64,000 bases of DNA from Microbispora sp. NBC_01189. GTDB lineage: Bacteria > Actinomycetota > Actinomycetes > Streptosporangiales > Streptosporangiaceae. Below the pieces are notes generated by a model, which saw only the letters and a program-made list of their open reading frames with translations, had not been told where the DNA came from and did not search any database. A program made the position numbers and the translations under genes. Below, piece after piece: positions 1 to 8,133 of this stretch. The stretch spans positions 6,381,501-6,445,500 of the forward strand of contig NZ_CP108581.1 in NCBI RefSeq assembly GCF_036010665.1. The letters run 5' to 3'. How positions within the stretch are numbered: position 1 is the first letter of the stretch; every line of letters starts with the position of its first letter.

Positions 1-318
1 GTGATCCCCCAGGGGGACGTGGTCGTGCCGGTGCTGCTGGCGGCCAACCGCGACCCTGCGGTCTTCCCCCGGCCGGACGTCTTCGACATCGGCCGCAGCC
101 CCAACCGGCATCTGGGCTTCGGCCACGGCGCGCACTTCTGCCTCGGCGCTGCGCTCGCGCGGCTGCAGGCCGCGGCCGCCATCGGGGCGCTGGTGCGGCG
201 GTTCCCCGGCATCGCCCTCGCGGTCGATCCCGCCGGCCTGGAGTGGACGCCCGACCTGTTCCTGCACGGCGTACGCCGCCTGCCGCTGCGGCTGCACCTG
301 GAGGCGGGCGCCGCGTGA
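1..318 (+). CDS. Cytochrome P450, C-terminal part (gene runs off the left edge)
   Basis: The reading frame is open from base 1, so only the last 105 residues are seen. They include the haem-binding loop [15 protein letters not shown] near residues 40-54, whose Cys is the axial haem ligand in P450s, and the preceding meander with an ANRDP motif. P450s insert one oxygen atom into a substrate using electrons from a ferredoxin. The stop lies 43 bases before a co-directional O-methyltransferase, so the two are probably co-transcribed as tailoring genes. The family call is secure; the substrate cannot be guessed. Confidence 0.93.
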   Translation: MIPQGDVVVPVLLAANRDPAVFPRPDVFDIGRSPNRHLGFGHGAHFCLGAALARLQAAAAIGALVRRFPGIALAVDPAGLEWTPDLFLHGVRRLPLRLHLEAGAA

Positions 319-361
319 CACCCGCCCCGCGCCTGTCAGAGCCTTCGGAAGGAACCGGCCC

Positions 362-1396
362 ATGAGCGAACTACCGCGAGGCCTCGCGGGGCAGGCGAAC
401 CTGTCCCGGATGGCCTTCGGCTACGCCACCTCGCAGATCCTCTACGCCGCCGTCCGGCTCGGCGTGCCGGACCTGCTCGCGGAGGAGGCCGTACCGGTCG
501 CGCGGCTCGCGGAGCGCACCGGGTCGGACCCCGGCGCGCTGCACCGGCTGCTCCGCGCGCTGGTGGTGCTCGGCGTGGCGGAGGAGGGGGAGCCCGGATG
601 CTTCACGCTGACGCCGCAGGGACGGCCGCTCTGCGCCGGCCACCCGTGGTCGATGCGCTCCAGCCTCCTGCTGCTCGGCGACCCGGCGACGTGGCAGGCG
701 TGGGGGGCGCTGACCCACAGTGTGCGGACCGGTGAGACGGCGTGGGACCACGCGCACGGCAGCCCGCTGTTCGACCACCTCGCCCGCCACCCGGACCTGT
801 CGGCGGTGTTCAACAGGGCGATGCGCGAGGGCACCGAACGGATCGCGCCCGCGCTCCCCAAGGCGTACGACTTCACCGGCGCGCAGACCGTGGTCGACGT
901 CGGCGGCGGCAACGGCACGCTGCTGGCGGCGGTGCTCGCGGCCGTCCCGGGCCTCAAGGGGATCCTGTTCGACACCGCCGAGGGGGTCGCCGGCGCCGAC
1001 GAGGAGTTCCGGCGGGCGGGGTTGTCGGACAGGTGCGTCATCGAGACCGGCGACTTCTTCGAGGCCGTGCCCGGGGGTGACGTCATGCTGGTCAAGGGCG
1101 TGCTGCACGACTGGGACGACCGGCGCTGCGTCGACCTGCTGCGTGGCTGCCGCCGGTCGATCGCGGCGGACGGGCGCCTGCTCGTGCTGGAGCCGGTGAT
1201 GCCGTCCGCCCTCGGCACGCCGGAGGCCGCCGGGGCCGTCATGAGCGACATCGCGATGCTCGTCTACACCGGCGGCCGGGAACGCGGCAGGGCCGAGTTC
1301 GCCGACCTGCTCGCCGCGGCCGGGTTCGACCTTACCGAGGTGACGCCGCCGCTCGGCGGCTCGGAGATCCGGATCCTCGTTGCGCGGCCCGCCTGA
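362..1396 (+). CDS. SAM-dependent O-methyltransferase (small-molecule, AdoMet-MT 2 family)
   Basis: A 344-residue protein with the two-part layout of actinomycete natural-product O-methyltransferases. An N-terminal winged-helix dimerisation domain (about 15-110) is followed by a Rossmann SAM-binding domain with motif I VVDVGGGNG at about 177-185. LVKGVLHDWDD at about 243-253 holds the His-Asp pair that acts as base region in this family. Length is typical. The ATG has a GGAAGG ribosome site about 10 bases upstream. It follows a P450 closely, so P450 oxidation then methylation of the same scaffold is a reasonable inference. Whether it serves the peptide locus on the other strand is unknown. 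Confidence 0.93.
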   Translation: MSELPRGLAGQANLSRMAFGYATSQILYAAVRLGVPDLLAEEAVPVARLAERTGSDPGALHRLLRALVVLGVAEEGEPGCFTLTPQGRPLCAGHPWSMRSSLLLLGDPATWQAWGALTHSVRTGETAWDHAHGSPLFDHLARHPDLSAVFNRAMREGTERIAPALPKAYDFTGAQTVVDVGGGNGTLLAAVLAAVPGLKGILFDTAEGVAGADEEFRRAGLSDRCVIETGDFFEAVPGGDVMLVKGVLHDWDDRRCVDLLRGCRRSIAADGRLLVLEPVMPSALGTPEAAGAVMSDIAMLVYTGGRERGRAEFADLLAAAGFDLTEVTPPLGGSEIRILVARPA

Positions 1397-1593
1397 GCCC
1401 CGCGCGGCCGCGTGCCGTGCTTCTCGGAGCTTCGGCCGCGCGGGGGAGCGGCGGTCACGGGAACTACTCGGCGCGTCAGGGCGACGCGGCGGGTCGCGGT
1501 GGTTCCAGCGGGGCTCCGCGTTCTCCTGGAGCCGGGTGGTTTCGGGAGGCGGGGGACTTCGGGAGCAGGGGGACTTCGGAAGGCGGCGTGGGT

Positions 1594-3123
1594 TCAGGGG
1601 GTCGCGGTGGCGAGGCGTGAGCGCAGCCACGCGGCCAGGCCGGGGTACTGCCCGATCGCCTCCTCGCTGGTGAGGAGGGGCTCCGGCCGTCCGGTCAGCA
1701 CCCGGGCGATCTCCGGCCTGTCCGTCGCGGTGTCATCGGAGAGCAATGTCTGGGCGGCGAAGAGCCCGGCGGCGATCCGCGGGCTGCTCAGCTTCGCCTG
1801 CGCGAGGCGGGTGCGGATCTCGCGTTCGAAGGCGTTCGGCGCGCGTCGCGGCGCATCGTCGCGTCCGGTCCCCGCACCGGCCCTTTCCACGGCGCCTGCA
1901 CCGGCCCTGCCAGCGGCACCTGCACCGGCTGTATCAATGGTGCCTGCCCTGGCACCTGCGCCGGTACCTTCAGCCCACTCTCCTGTGCCCGCGCCGGCCC
2001 GTTCGCCGTCCGCCTCGACCGCCATACGCCAGGACTGCTCCGCCTCCGCCGCGAGCGCGGACTGCAGCCCGGGGAACAGCGCCGGCCCGATCCCGCCGTG
2101 CCGGGTCAGCTCCTCGTCGAGCCGGAGCGCGCAGCGCGCGGCGACCGACATGCCGTGCGAATGGATCGGATTGACCGCGACGGCCGCGTCGCCGATCACG
2201 GCGAACCCGGCGGGCAGCCGGGCACGCTCGAAGAACCGCCTCCGGTTGACGGTGTCCCGGTACGGCCGGATGAGGCCGAGGGGGGCGGCCTCCGCCATCA
2301 GGTCCGCCACGAGGGGGTCGCGCAGCGCGCGGGCGAAGGCCGCGAAGCCCTGCTCGTCGGTCGGCGGCTCGCCACCCCGGGTGCCGGTCAGCGTGACCAC
2401 CCACCGGCCGTCCTCGACGGGGAACAACGTCGCCCCCCGGGCCGGCCGTCCCGGGTCCGGCCCGGGATGCAGCATGATCGCGGGGATCGCCGCGTCGAGG
2501 TCGGCGGGCGCCCGGTAGAGCCGCGTGGCGTAGGCCAGGCCGGTGGCGACCGCCGACTCCTCGACGTCCCCGGCGCCGATCTCGGCGAGCCATCGCGGCG
2601 CCGCCGATCTGCGTCCCGTGGCGTCGACGACGAGGTCGGCGCGTACGGTCTCGGGCGGGGCGCCCCGCCTGCTGACCGACACGCCGCCGATCCGGGCCGC
2701 GTCCCCGAGGAGACCGAGCGCCCGCGTGTCCTCCCACACCGCGACGATGCCGCCGTCGAGTGCCCGGCGCCGCACCACCTCGTCCAGCAGCCCGCGGGTG
2801 CAGGAGATCAGATGGGCGTCGGTGCGCATCCGGCGGAACCAGCCGTCCGCGGTGAGGATCAGGGCGTCGCCGGGGAGGCCGCGCAGATGCGCGCCGTGGG
2901 CGAGGAGGGCGCCGACCGTGCCGGGTAGGAGTGCCTCCAGTGCCCCCGCGCCGCCGGCCACGAGCACGTGGCTGTGGTGCGACTGCGGCAGCCCCCGGCG
3001 CGGGCGGGGACCGGACGGGTAGTGATCGCCCTCCACCACCACGACCTCGTCCGCGTGGCGCGCGAGCACGGCGGCGGCGAGCACACCCGCGAAGCCCCCG
3101 CCGAGGACGACCGCCCGGCTCAT
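1594..3123 (-). CDS. FAD-dependent oxidoreductase/monooxygenase-like protein with low-complexity insert
   Basis: 509 residues. The N-terminus VVLGGGFAGVLAAAVLARH (about 5-23) followed by VVVVEGD is a dinucleotide-binding fold for FAD, and FAVIGDAAVAVNPIHSHGM near 305-323 is the second FAD-contacting motif of group A flavin monooxygenases and tryptophan-halogenase relatives. The halogenase WxWxIP motif is not seen, so simple oxidation or hydroxylation is more likely. Residues about 375-420 are a Gly/Ala/Arg/Thr low-complexity stretch made of repeated GAG and AGT units. It appears inserted between the FAD domain and the C-terminal helices. The gene lies 118 bases downstream of the PqqD-like gene on the same strand and may complete that operon. 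Confidence 0.85.
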   Translation of the reverse strand: MSRAVVLGGGFAGVLAAAVLARHADEVVVVEGDHYPSGPRPRRGLPQSHHSHVLVAGGAGALEALLPGTVGALLAHGAHLRGLPGDALILTADGWFRRMRTDAHLISCTRGLLDEVVRRRALDGGIVAVWEDTRALGLLGDAARIGGVSVSRRGAPPETVRADLVVDATGRRSAAPRWLAEIGAGDVEESAVATGLAYATRLYRAPADLDAAIPAIMLHPGPDPGRPARGATLFPVEDGRWVVTLTGTRGGEPPTDEQGFAAFARALRDPLVADLMAEAAPLGLIRPYRDTVNRRRFFERARLPAGFAVIGDAAVAVNPIHSHGMSVAARCALRLDEELTRHGGIGPALFPGLQSALAAEAEQSWRMAVEADGERAGAGTGEWAEGTGAGARAGTIDTAGAGAAGRAGAGAVERAGAGTGRDDAPRRAPNAFEREIRTRLAQAKLSSPRIAAGLFAAQTLLSDDTATDRPEIARVLTGRPEPLLTSEEAIGQYPGLAAWLRSRLATATP

Positions 3124-3209
3124 CGGCGGAGAGCCGGGGGGCGCGGCACGACGATGCCGGTCCGGACGCGCGCTCCTCCAGCAGGCTCCCGTACGGTCGC
3201 ATCTGCGCT

Positions 3210-3241
3210 GGTCGCGTCCGAACCGGTCGCGTCCGAACCGG
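3210..3241. repeat. 15-bp tandem repeat next to the pqqD-like stop
   Basis: Two perfect tandem copies of GGTCGCGTCCGAACC (3210-3224 and 3225-3239) and the first bases of a third sit between the PqqD-like gene and the flavoprotein gene. They abut the PqqD-like stop codon. They could be a slippage product or a short binding site; nothing else in the gap was recognised. Confidence 0.7.
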
Positions 3242-3544
3242 TCACGTGACGGCCTTCTCGGCCTTCTCGGACGGGACCTCCTCGATCAGGCCCTGCTCGA
3301 TCATCGCGCCGATGAAGTCGCGCACGTCCGCCACGATCTGTTTGCTCATCGCGGAGTTGCTGCCGGCGAACTCGCGGGACAGCTTGAACATGACCGGCTC
3401 ACGTTCGCCGTCGCTCGCCACGAGCTTCCATATCCTGGAGCCCGTGTCGTTCAGGCTGTGGAAGTCGCCCGTCTCGGTGTGGTAAAGCGAGACGCCCTCC
3501 CCGGTCTCCTGCCAGATCACGGCTTCGCTGATCCGGAGCGACAC
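3242..3544 (-). CDS. PqqD-like peptide-recognition protein (RRE domain)
   Basis: 100 residues from a GTG start with an AGGAGG site 5 bases upstream; the longer open frame upstream is a shadow of the radical SAM gene. The sequence has the PqqD pattern: a beta hairpin with YHTETGDFHSLNDTGSRIWKLV at the N-terminal half (DTGSRIW is the hallmark), then a winged-helix half ending VRDFIGAMIEQGLIEE. PqqD proteins bind the leader of a precursor peptide and present it to a radical SAM enzyme. The start lies 11 bases after the stop of the radical SAM gene and the precursor candidate is upstream of both, so the three form a classic RiPP module. Confidence 0.92.
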   Translation of the reverse strand: MSLRISEAVIWQETGEGVSLYHTETGDFHSLNDTGSRIWKLVASDGEREPVMFKLSREFAGSNSAMSKQIVADVRDFIGAMIEQGLIEEVPSEKAEKAVT

Positions 3545-3555
3545 ACTGACCTCCT

Positions 3556-5028
3556 CTATACCGGCGTGATGGGAAGCAGCTCGCCGACCCTGATGGAGGG
3601 CGAGGGGCGGACATAGGTCTTCCAGTCGTCGAAGACGGGGTGGACGTCGCCGTTGACGACCAGGCGGGGCGTCGTCATCTCGCGGTCCTTGGTGGCGAGC
3701 TCCGACCGGTCGACACCGGCTTCGAGCCACAGCTGCGTGGCGACGCCGTGCCGCAGGATCCGGCACTGGTGGCGGCTGTTGCGCTTCAGGTCCTTCGACT
3801 CGGACATGTGCGAGGCCCGGCACCCGCCGCCGCAGGACGCCTTGATGTAGCACTTGGCGCAGTCGGCGTGGTAGTCGCCGCCGAGCACGGTGCTGGTGCG
3901 CATCCCGCGCAGGAGCGGCCCGCCGAAGATCTCCGCCAGCGACTGCCTCCGTACGTTGCCCGCGTGGTGCGCCTGCCCGGTGACCAGCTTGCACGGATAC
4001 ACGTCGCCCAGCGAGTTGATGTAGATCTCGTTGCCGCCCATCCCGCAGTTGGCCTTCACCGAGCACGGCGTGACCGGCCGCGGGCCGTCCGGCAGCAGCT
4101 TCCCGGCCGCCGGGGACGTCCAGGTGAGCCGCTGGATCCGCATGTGGTCGTCCCAGCCGAAGTCGTACTCATCGCTCTCGCCCCGGCCCAGTTCGTTGTG
4201 GTACATCAGCCGGATGCTGTGCACCTCGAGCCCTTCGGCGAACGTCGCGAAGTCCTCGAGCTCGTCGACGTTGTCCGACGTGACGATGTGGTTGATCCGC
4301 GGCACCACGCCGGCCTCGTTGAGCAGCTGGAGGGCGCGGTGGGTCCGGGCGAAGGAGCCGGCGCCGCGGGTGCGGTCGTGGGTCTCGGCCGTGCCGCCGT
4401 CGACGCTCACCGTGACCATCCCGAACAGTTCGGCGAACCGTTTGGCCTGCGCCGGCTTCCGGATCATCGTGGCGTTGGTGATGATGTTCGACGTCAGCCC
4501 GCTCTCGTTGGCGTGTTCCACGATCTGGAACAGGTCCTTGCGGAGCATCGGCTCGCCGCCGGTGAAGATCATGGTACTCGCGCCGAACGCGGCGACCTGG
4601 GAGACCAGGTCGAGCGACTCGGCGGTGGTGAGCTCACCGGGGAGGCACTTCTCCGAGGAGGCGTAGCAGTACGGGCAGCGCAGGTTGCAGCCGTCGGTGA
4701 TCGCGTAATACACCTGGCGGAGAGAGGGCTCCTTGAAGGTGAGCCCCGGGCGGTTCCCGTTGTAGTAGACGATGTAGTTCAGGATGAGCTTGGCGAGCGT
4801 CCGATCGATCTCGTCGGACTCGCCGGGCTCTGTCTCGTCGAGGCGGGCCTGCTCCCCGCCCGCCCCGGGACGGGCCAGGGCCGCCAGGACGGCGAACTCG
4901 CGCGCGTCGAGGACGCACCGGCCACCCACCTGCGGGTTGACGACCAGATACTCATCGTCGTGCACGAAGTAGGTCAGGTCAGCCGGTACTTCGATCAACG
5001 AGCGGTTCCGGGCGAGCTTCCCAGACAT
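3556..5028 (-). CDS. Radical SAM/SPASM peptide-modifying enzyme
   Basis: About 490 residues. I chose the second of two adjacent ATG codons (5028) because AAGGGG lies 4 bases upstream; 5031 is the alternative. The radical SAM cluster motif is CNLRCPYC, with Cys at 114, 118 and 121. It is followed by FTGGEPMLRKDL (SAM binding) and VTVSVDGGTAETHDRTRG. The C-terminal third is a SPASM domain with many cysteines (CSVKANCGMGG, VYPCKLVTG, CAKCYIKASCGGGCRASH), expected to hold two auxiliary 4Fe-4S clusters. An N-terminal domain of about 100 residues may also bind the leader. Such enzymes install thioether, C-C or epimerised linkages in peptides. The neighbours argue for the 92-residue peptide as substrate; the chemistry is unknown. 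Confidence 0.95.
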   Translation of the reverse strand: MSGKLARNRSLIEVPADLTYFVHDDEYLVVNPQVGGRCVLDAREFAVLAALARPGAGGEQARLDETEPGESDEIDRTLAKLILNYIVYYNGNRPGLTFKEPSLRQVYYAITDGCNLRCPYCYASSEKCLPGELTTAESLDLVSQVAAFGASTMIFTGGEPMLRKDLFQIVEHANESGLTSNIITNATMIRKPAQAKRFAELFGMVTVSVDGGTAETHDRTRGAGSFARTHRALQLLNEAGVVPRINHIVTSDNVDELEDFATFAEGLEVHSIRLMYHNELGRGESDEYDFGWDDHMRIQRLTWTSPAAGKLLPDGPRPVTPCSVKANCGMGGNEIYINSLGDVYPCKLVTGQAHHAGNVRRQSLAEIFGGPLLRGMRTSTVLGGDYHADCAKCYIKASCGGGCRASHMSESKDLKRNSRHQCRILRHGVATQLWLEAGVDRSELATKDREMTTPRLVVNGDVHPVFDDWKTYVRPSPSIRVGELLPITPV

Positions 5029-5113
5029 CATTCCCCTTACGCTCCCAGCCGCAGGTGCGGCCCCAGACGTCTGTGGGCGACGCGGCCGGAGCCGCACCCG
5101 CGAACTGCCCGGA

Positions 5114-5392
5114 CTACTCCGCCGCGCCGGATCCGGAGCCCGACCAGGCTCCGCACAGGCACTTGGCCTCGACCGGCACGGTGTGGGCCTCCACCTCGGG
5201 CCGGGACCACTCGCCGCCCGCGCCGGCGTGCGCCAGCACACCGGGCAGCGCGTTGGGGAGCTTGTCCTTGAGCGAGATGAGCAGGTCGACTTCCTCCCTG
5301 GTCAAGGTGGCGAACGCCGCCTCGACTTCGGCGGCCAGGGGGCTGTTGAGGACGCCCGCTTCACGCAGAGCTTCCCTCGGATCGAAGGCCAT
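5114..5392 (-). CDS. Candidate RiPP precursor peptide, C-terminal Cys-Leu-Cys core
   Basis: 92 residues, starting at an ATG preceded by GAGAGGTGAAGG. The first two thirds look like a conserved leader: acidic, helix-forming, with LTREEVDLLISLKDKLP (about 30-46). A linker rich in Gly, Pro and Glu follows, and the C-terminus is KCLCGAWSGSGSGAAE. Two Cys flanking a Leu and a Gly/Ser tail suit a thioether-forming radical SAM product, but no known class motif (KxxxW, sactipeptide GGxxC, mycofactocin IDGxCGVY) fits well. It lies about 85 bases upstream of the radical SAM gene on the same strand. It could instead be a small scaffold protein; position and composition favour a precursor. Confidence 0.75.
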   Translation of the reverse strand: MAFDPREALREAGVLNSPLAAEVEAAFATLTREEVDLLISLKDKLPNALPGVLAHAGAGGEWSRPEVEAHTVPVEAKCLCGAWSGSGSGAAE

Positions 5393-5648
5393 GCCTTCAC
5401 CTCTCTGTCTGACGGGAAAATGCGGTGTGAATCGAGTATGCGCAGGTGAGAAGGGGGCGAGAAACCCCACAAACGTGGGGCTAGCCGCTGCTCGCCCGCC
5501 GGGTGACGGCCGGGAGGCGCGGCCCGGCCGACCCGCGCGATCCACCGGCGGCCCGCCTGTGGACAACGTCTTCGGAGCGGCCGGGACGCTGTCAGAATCG
5601 TGACCTCCGTGAGCCCCCGGAGGGGGGAAGGCCGAGGCAGGAGGACAC

Positions 5649-6974
5649 ATGGGCAGGGCGGGCCGGGAATGGGGCAGGGCCGGGGGGAACGAGCGCGGGA
5701 GCCGGCGGCAGGGGCCGCCCGGCGGGGCGCGGGCCTTCCCGCCGGGGCGGGCGGAGCCGTCGCCGGAGGAGATGGTGGCCGAGCTGCTGTCGGCCGCGGT
5801 GGCCGCGCGACTGCACGCGGACGCGCCGCAGTTTCCGCGGCTCGTGGAGACGCTGACCGGCGACCCGGGCCTGCGGCCCGTCGTCGACCGCGCGCTGCTG
5901 GGCATGCTCGGCGATCACCTGACACGTGCCTGGCGCAACGGGTGGATGCCGGCCGACGTGATCCGGCTCGTGGGGCGGCGGTTCGGGGCGCGGCACGTGT
6001 GCCTGGCCACCGACGCCGTCGCGGCCGAGATGCGGGCCTACGCCCCGGCGACCGTGGACGAGCGCTGGCAGGACCAGCTGACCGCCCTGGACGCCACCGT
6101 CTGGTGGGGGAGAGACGAGGAGTACCTGCGCGAGGACGGCGACCGGGCGGGGATGGTCGCCCGGGCGCTGGAGGTGATCATCCTGCTGGCGACGCTGCAG
6201 CCGCTGGAACGGCTGTGCCCGCCGCCCGGTTCGGCCCGCCGTACGGCCCGGGCGGCCGGGCGGGTGGACGAGCGGATGCTGACGCGGGTGCGGGCGCTGC
6301 TGGCCAAGGCCGAGTCGACGGAGTTCGAGGCCGAGGCCGAGACGTTCACCGCCGCCGCCCAGTCGCTGATGGCCCGGTACAGCATCGACGCCGCGCTGCT
6401 GGCCGCCGGAGCGGGGAACCGTACGGACGACGAACCGCACGGGCGGCGCCTGGGCATCGACGCGCCCTACGAGGAGCCCAAGGCGGTGCTGCTGGACGTC
6501 ATCGCCTCGGCCAACCACTGCCGCTCGATCTGGACCCGCCACCTCGGGTTCGCCACCGTGCTGGGGTTCCCGGCCGACCTGGCGGCGGTGGAGGTGCTGT
6601 TCACCTCCCTGCTGGTGCAGGCCACCACCGCGATTCGGCAGGCCGGCGCACGCCGGGACGGCGCCGGCCGGTCCCGCACGCGGTCGTTCCGGCAGTCGTT
6701 CCTCGCCGCCTACGCCTATCGGATCGGGGAACGGCTGCACGAGGCGGCGGGGGAGGCGGTCCGGCAGGCGACGGCCGAGACCGGCCGAGACCTGCTGCCG
6801 GTGCTGGCGGCCAGGGACCAGGTGGTCGACGCGGCGGTGGAGAAGATGTTCCCCGGGCTCAGCATGGTCAGGACGGGCTCGGTCAGCAACCGCGAGGGCT
6901 GGATCTCCGGCCGCGCCGCCGCCGACCAGGCCGTGCTGGACGTCCATCCGAAGATCCATTCCAGACGCTCGTGA
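5649..6974 (+). CDS. DUF2786 domain protein
   Basis: 441 residues, ATG with a perfect AGGAGG 5-7 bases upstream. Residues about 212-250 carry the DUF2786 signature RVRALLAKAESTEFEAEAE followed by AQSLMARYSID, and the rest matches the large DUF2786 proteins of actinomycetes that continue into a DUF7168-like region. The first 40 residues are Gly/Arg-rich and probably disordered. Function is unknown for the family; it is common in actinomycetes and phages. It is divergent from the peptide locus, with about 256 bases between. Confidence 0.85.
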   Translation: MGRAGREWGRAGGNERGSRRQGPPGGARAFPPGRAEPSPEEMVAELLSAAVAARLHADAPQFPRLVETLTGDPGLRPVVDRALLGMLGDHLTRAWRNGWMPADVIRLVGRRFGARHVCLATDAVAAEMRAYAPATVDERWQDQLTALDATVWWGRDEEYLREDGDRAGMVARALEVIILLATLQPLERLCPPPGSARRTARAAGRVDERMLTRVRALLAKAESTEFEAEAETFTAAAQSLMARYSIDAALLAAGAGNRTDDEPHGRRLGIDAPYEEPKAVLLDVIASANHCRSIWTRHLGFATVLGFPADLAAVEVLFTSLLVQATTAIRQAGARRDGAGRSRTRSFRQSFLAAYAYRIGERLHEAAGEAVRQATAETGRDLLPVLAARDQVVDAAVEKMFPGLSMVRTGSVSNREGWISGRAAADQAVLDVHPKIHSRRS

Positions 6975-7082
6975 ACGGGCTCGCCGAACGGAGACCGCTG
7001 ACTCGACGGGCCGCCTCGCAGCACTGATTTTTGTTAAGGTTTCGCCTGGATCGACGCTGGACCGGGGCTGGGGGGAATCGTC

Positions 7083-8078
7083 GTGGCAGGTCCGTTCGAC
7101 GCGCCGCCGCAGCCCGATGGGCTCACCACGACCGCCGAGTTCGTCGCCGCCCTGGGCAGTCTGCGCCAGTGGTCGGGCCGGACCTTCCGTCAGCTCACGG
7201 CCGCCGCCAAGGCGAACGGCGACGTGCTGCCCGCCAGCACCATCGCCGGCGCCCTGGGGCGGGTGACCCTCCCGAGGGAGGAGTTCGTGGCCGCGTTCGT
7301 ACGGGCGTGCGGGCTCGACGAGGCGGAGTCGGCTCGATGGGTGGCGGCGAGGAAACGCCTGGCCGCCGAGATGCCGCTCTCGTCCGTCGCACCCGGCGAC
7401 CCCGGCGGCCGGGTTCATCCGCCCGGGGGCCCGGCGCGACGAGGGCCACAGTGGCCGGCCCTGGTGGGAGTCGGAGCGGGTGTCCTCCTGGTGCTCCTCG
7501 CGGTGGTCTCAATCCTGCCGTCGCTCTACGAGCCCCGGGCCGGCGTCGAGACCCCGGAGCCCTCACCGTCCCGCGCCGCCGCGACCGTCCTCAGCGACCG
7601 CGTGCCGTCCGACGGGTGGTATCACATGGTTCCAGCGCACGTCGCGGAGGGCGACCTGTGCATCGGGGAGGGACGCGAGCGCAGCGGAAGGACGGATCGC
7701 CTTCTGGCCGTGCAGCGTCCCTGCGCGGGCCTGGTTCCGGACACCTATCTGCGGGCGGTCGGCGACCGTACGCAGATCGAGTGGCATCATCCCGTAGAGG
7801 GCGTCGGCTGCCTCACCGTGGACGGGGCGCTGAAGGCTCCCGGTGCGCTGATCGCGCCCGATGACTGCACGGGGGCGCCTCATCAGCAGTTCCTGCTGAA
7901 GCCCGCCGGATCGGGATTCGTCGTGCATCCCCTGCACAGCGGCCTGTGCGTCGGCACGCTGTACGGCGAGTCCGACATGCGGGCGGGGGCGGAGATCGCC
8001 CAGAAGTCCTGCACGGGACGGCGCGACCAGGTCTTCCTCTTCCGCCCGGCGCCCGCGCCGACCTGGACGCCACGCTGA
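7083..8078 (+). CDS. Membrane-anchored HTH protein with extracellular ricin-type lectin domain
   Basis: 331 residues from GTG with GGGG about 8 bases upstream. Residues 1-95 resemble the small helix-turn-helix module of actinomycete XRE-like proteins (TTTAEFVAALGSLRQWSG start, RTFRQLT, then VRACGLDEAESARWVAARKR). A basic linker leads to one transmembrane helix at about 123-147 (WPALVGVGAGVLLVLLAVVS). The outside part, about 195-330, has two ricin B-like repeats (GVGCLTVDG, LCVGTLYG, Gln-x-Phe endings) with paired cysteines. This architecture suggests a one-component receptor linking sugar binding outside to the cytoplasm. DNA binding while membrane-bound is inference. Confidence 0.8.
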   Translation: MAGPFDAPPQPDGLTTTAEFVAALGSLRQWSGRTFRQLTAAAKANGDVLPASTIAGALGRVTLPREEFVAAFVRACGLDEAESARWVAARKRLAAEMPLSSVAPGDPGGRVHPPGGPARRGPQWPALVGVGAGVLLVLLAVVSILPSLYEPRAGVETPEPSPSRAAATVLSDRVPSDGWYHMVPAHVAEGDLCIGEGRERSGRTDRLLAVQRPCAGLVPDTYLRAVGDRTQIEWHHPVEGVGCLTVDGALKAPGALIAPDDCTGAPHQQFLLKPAGSGFVVHPLHSGLCVGTLYGESDMRAGAEIAQKSCTGRRDQVFLFRPAPAPTWTPR

Positions 8079-8133
8079 CCCGGCGGCGGGCGGTGACCTT
8101 CATCCGCGACGTGTCCGAGTCGATATGCGAGCG

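Noticed and set aside
371-1630. 419-residue minus-strand open frame over the O-methyltransferase gene
   Set aside because: Arg/Pro/Gly-rich shadow typical of GC-rich DNA; the plus strand has clear methyltransferase motifs.
1594-3123. Tryptophan halogenase
   Set aside because: The FAD fold fits but the WxWxIP motif is absent.
5592-7418. 608-residue minus-strand open frame over the DUF2786 gene
   Set aside because: No recognisable motif, biased composition, fully antisense to a gene with a perfect ribosome site and a conserved domain.
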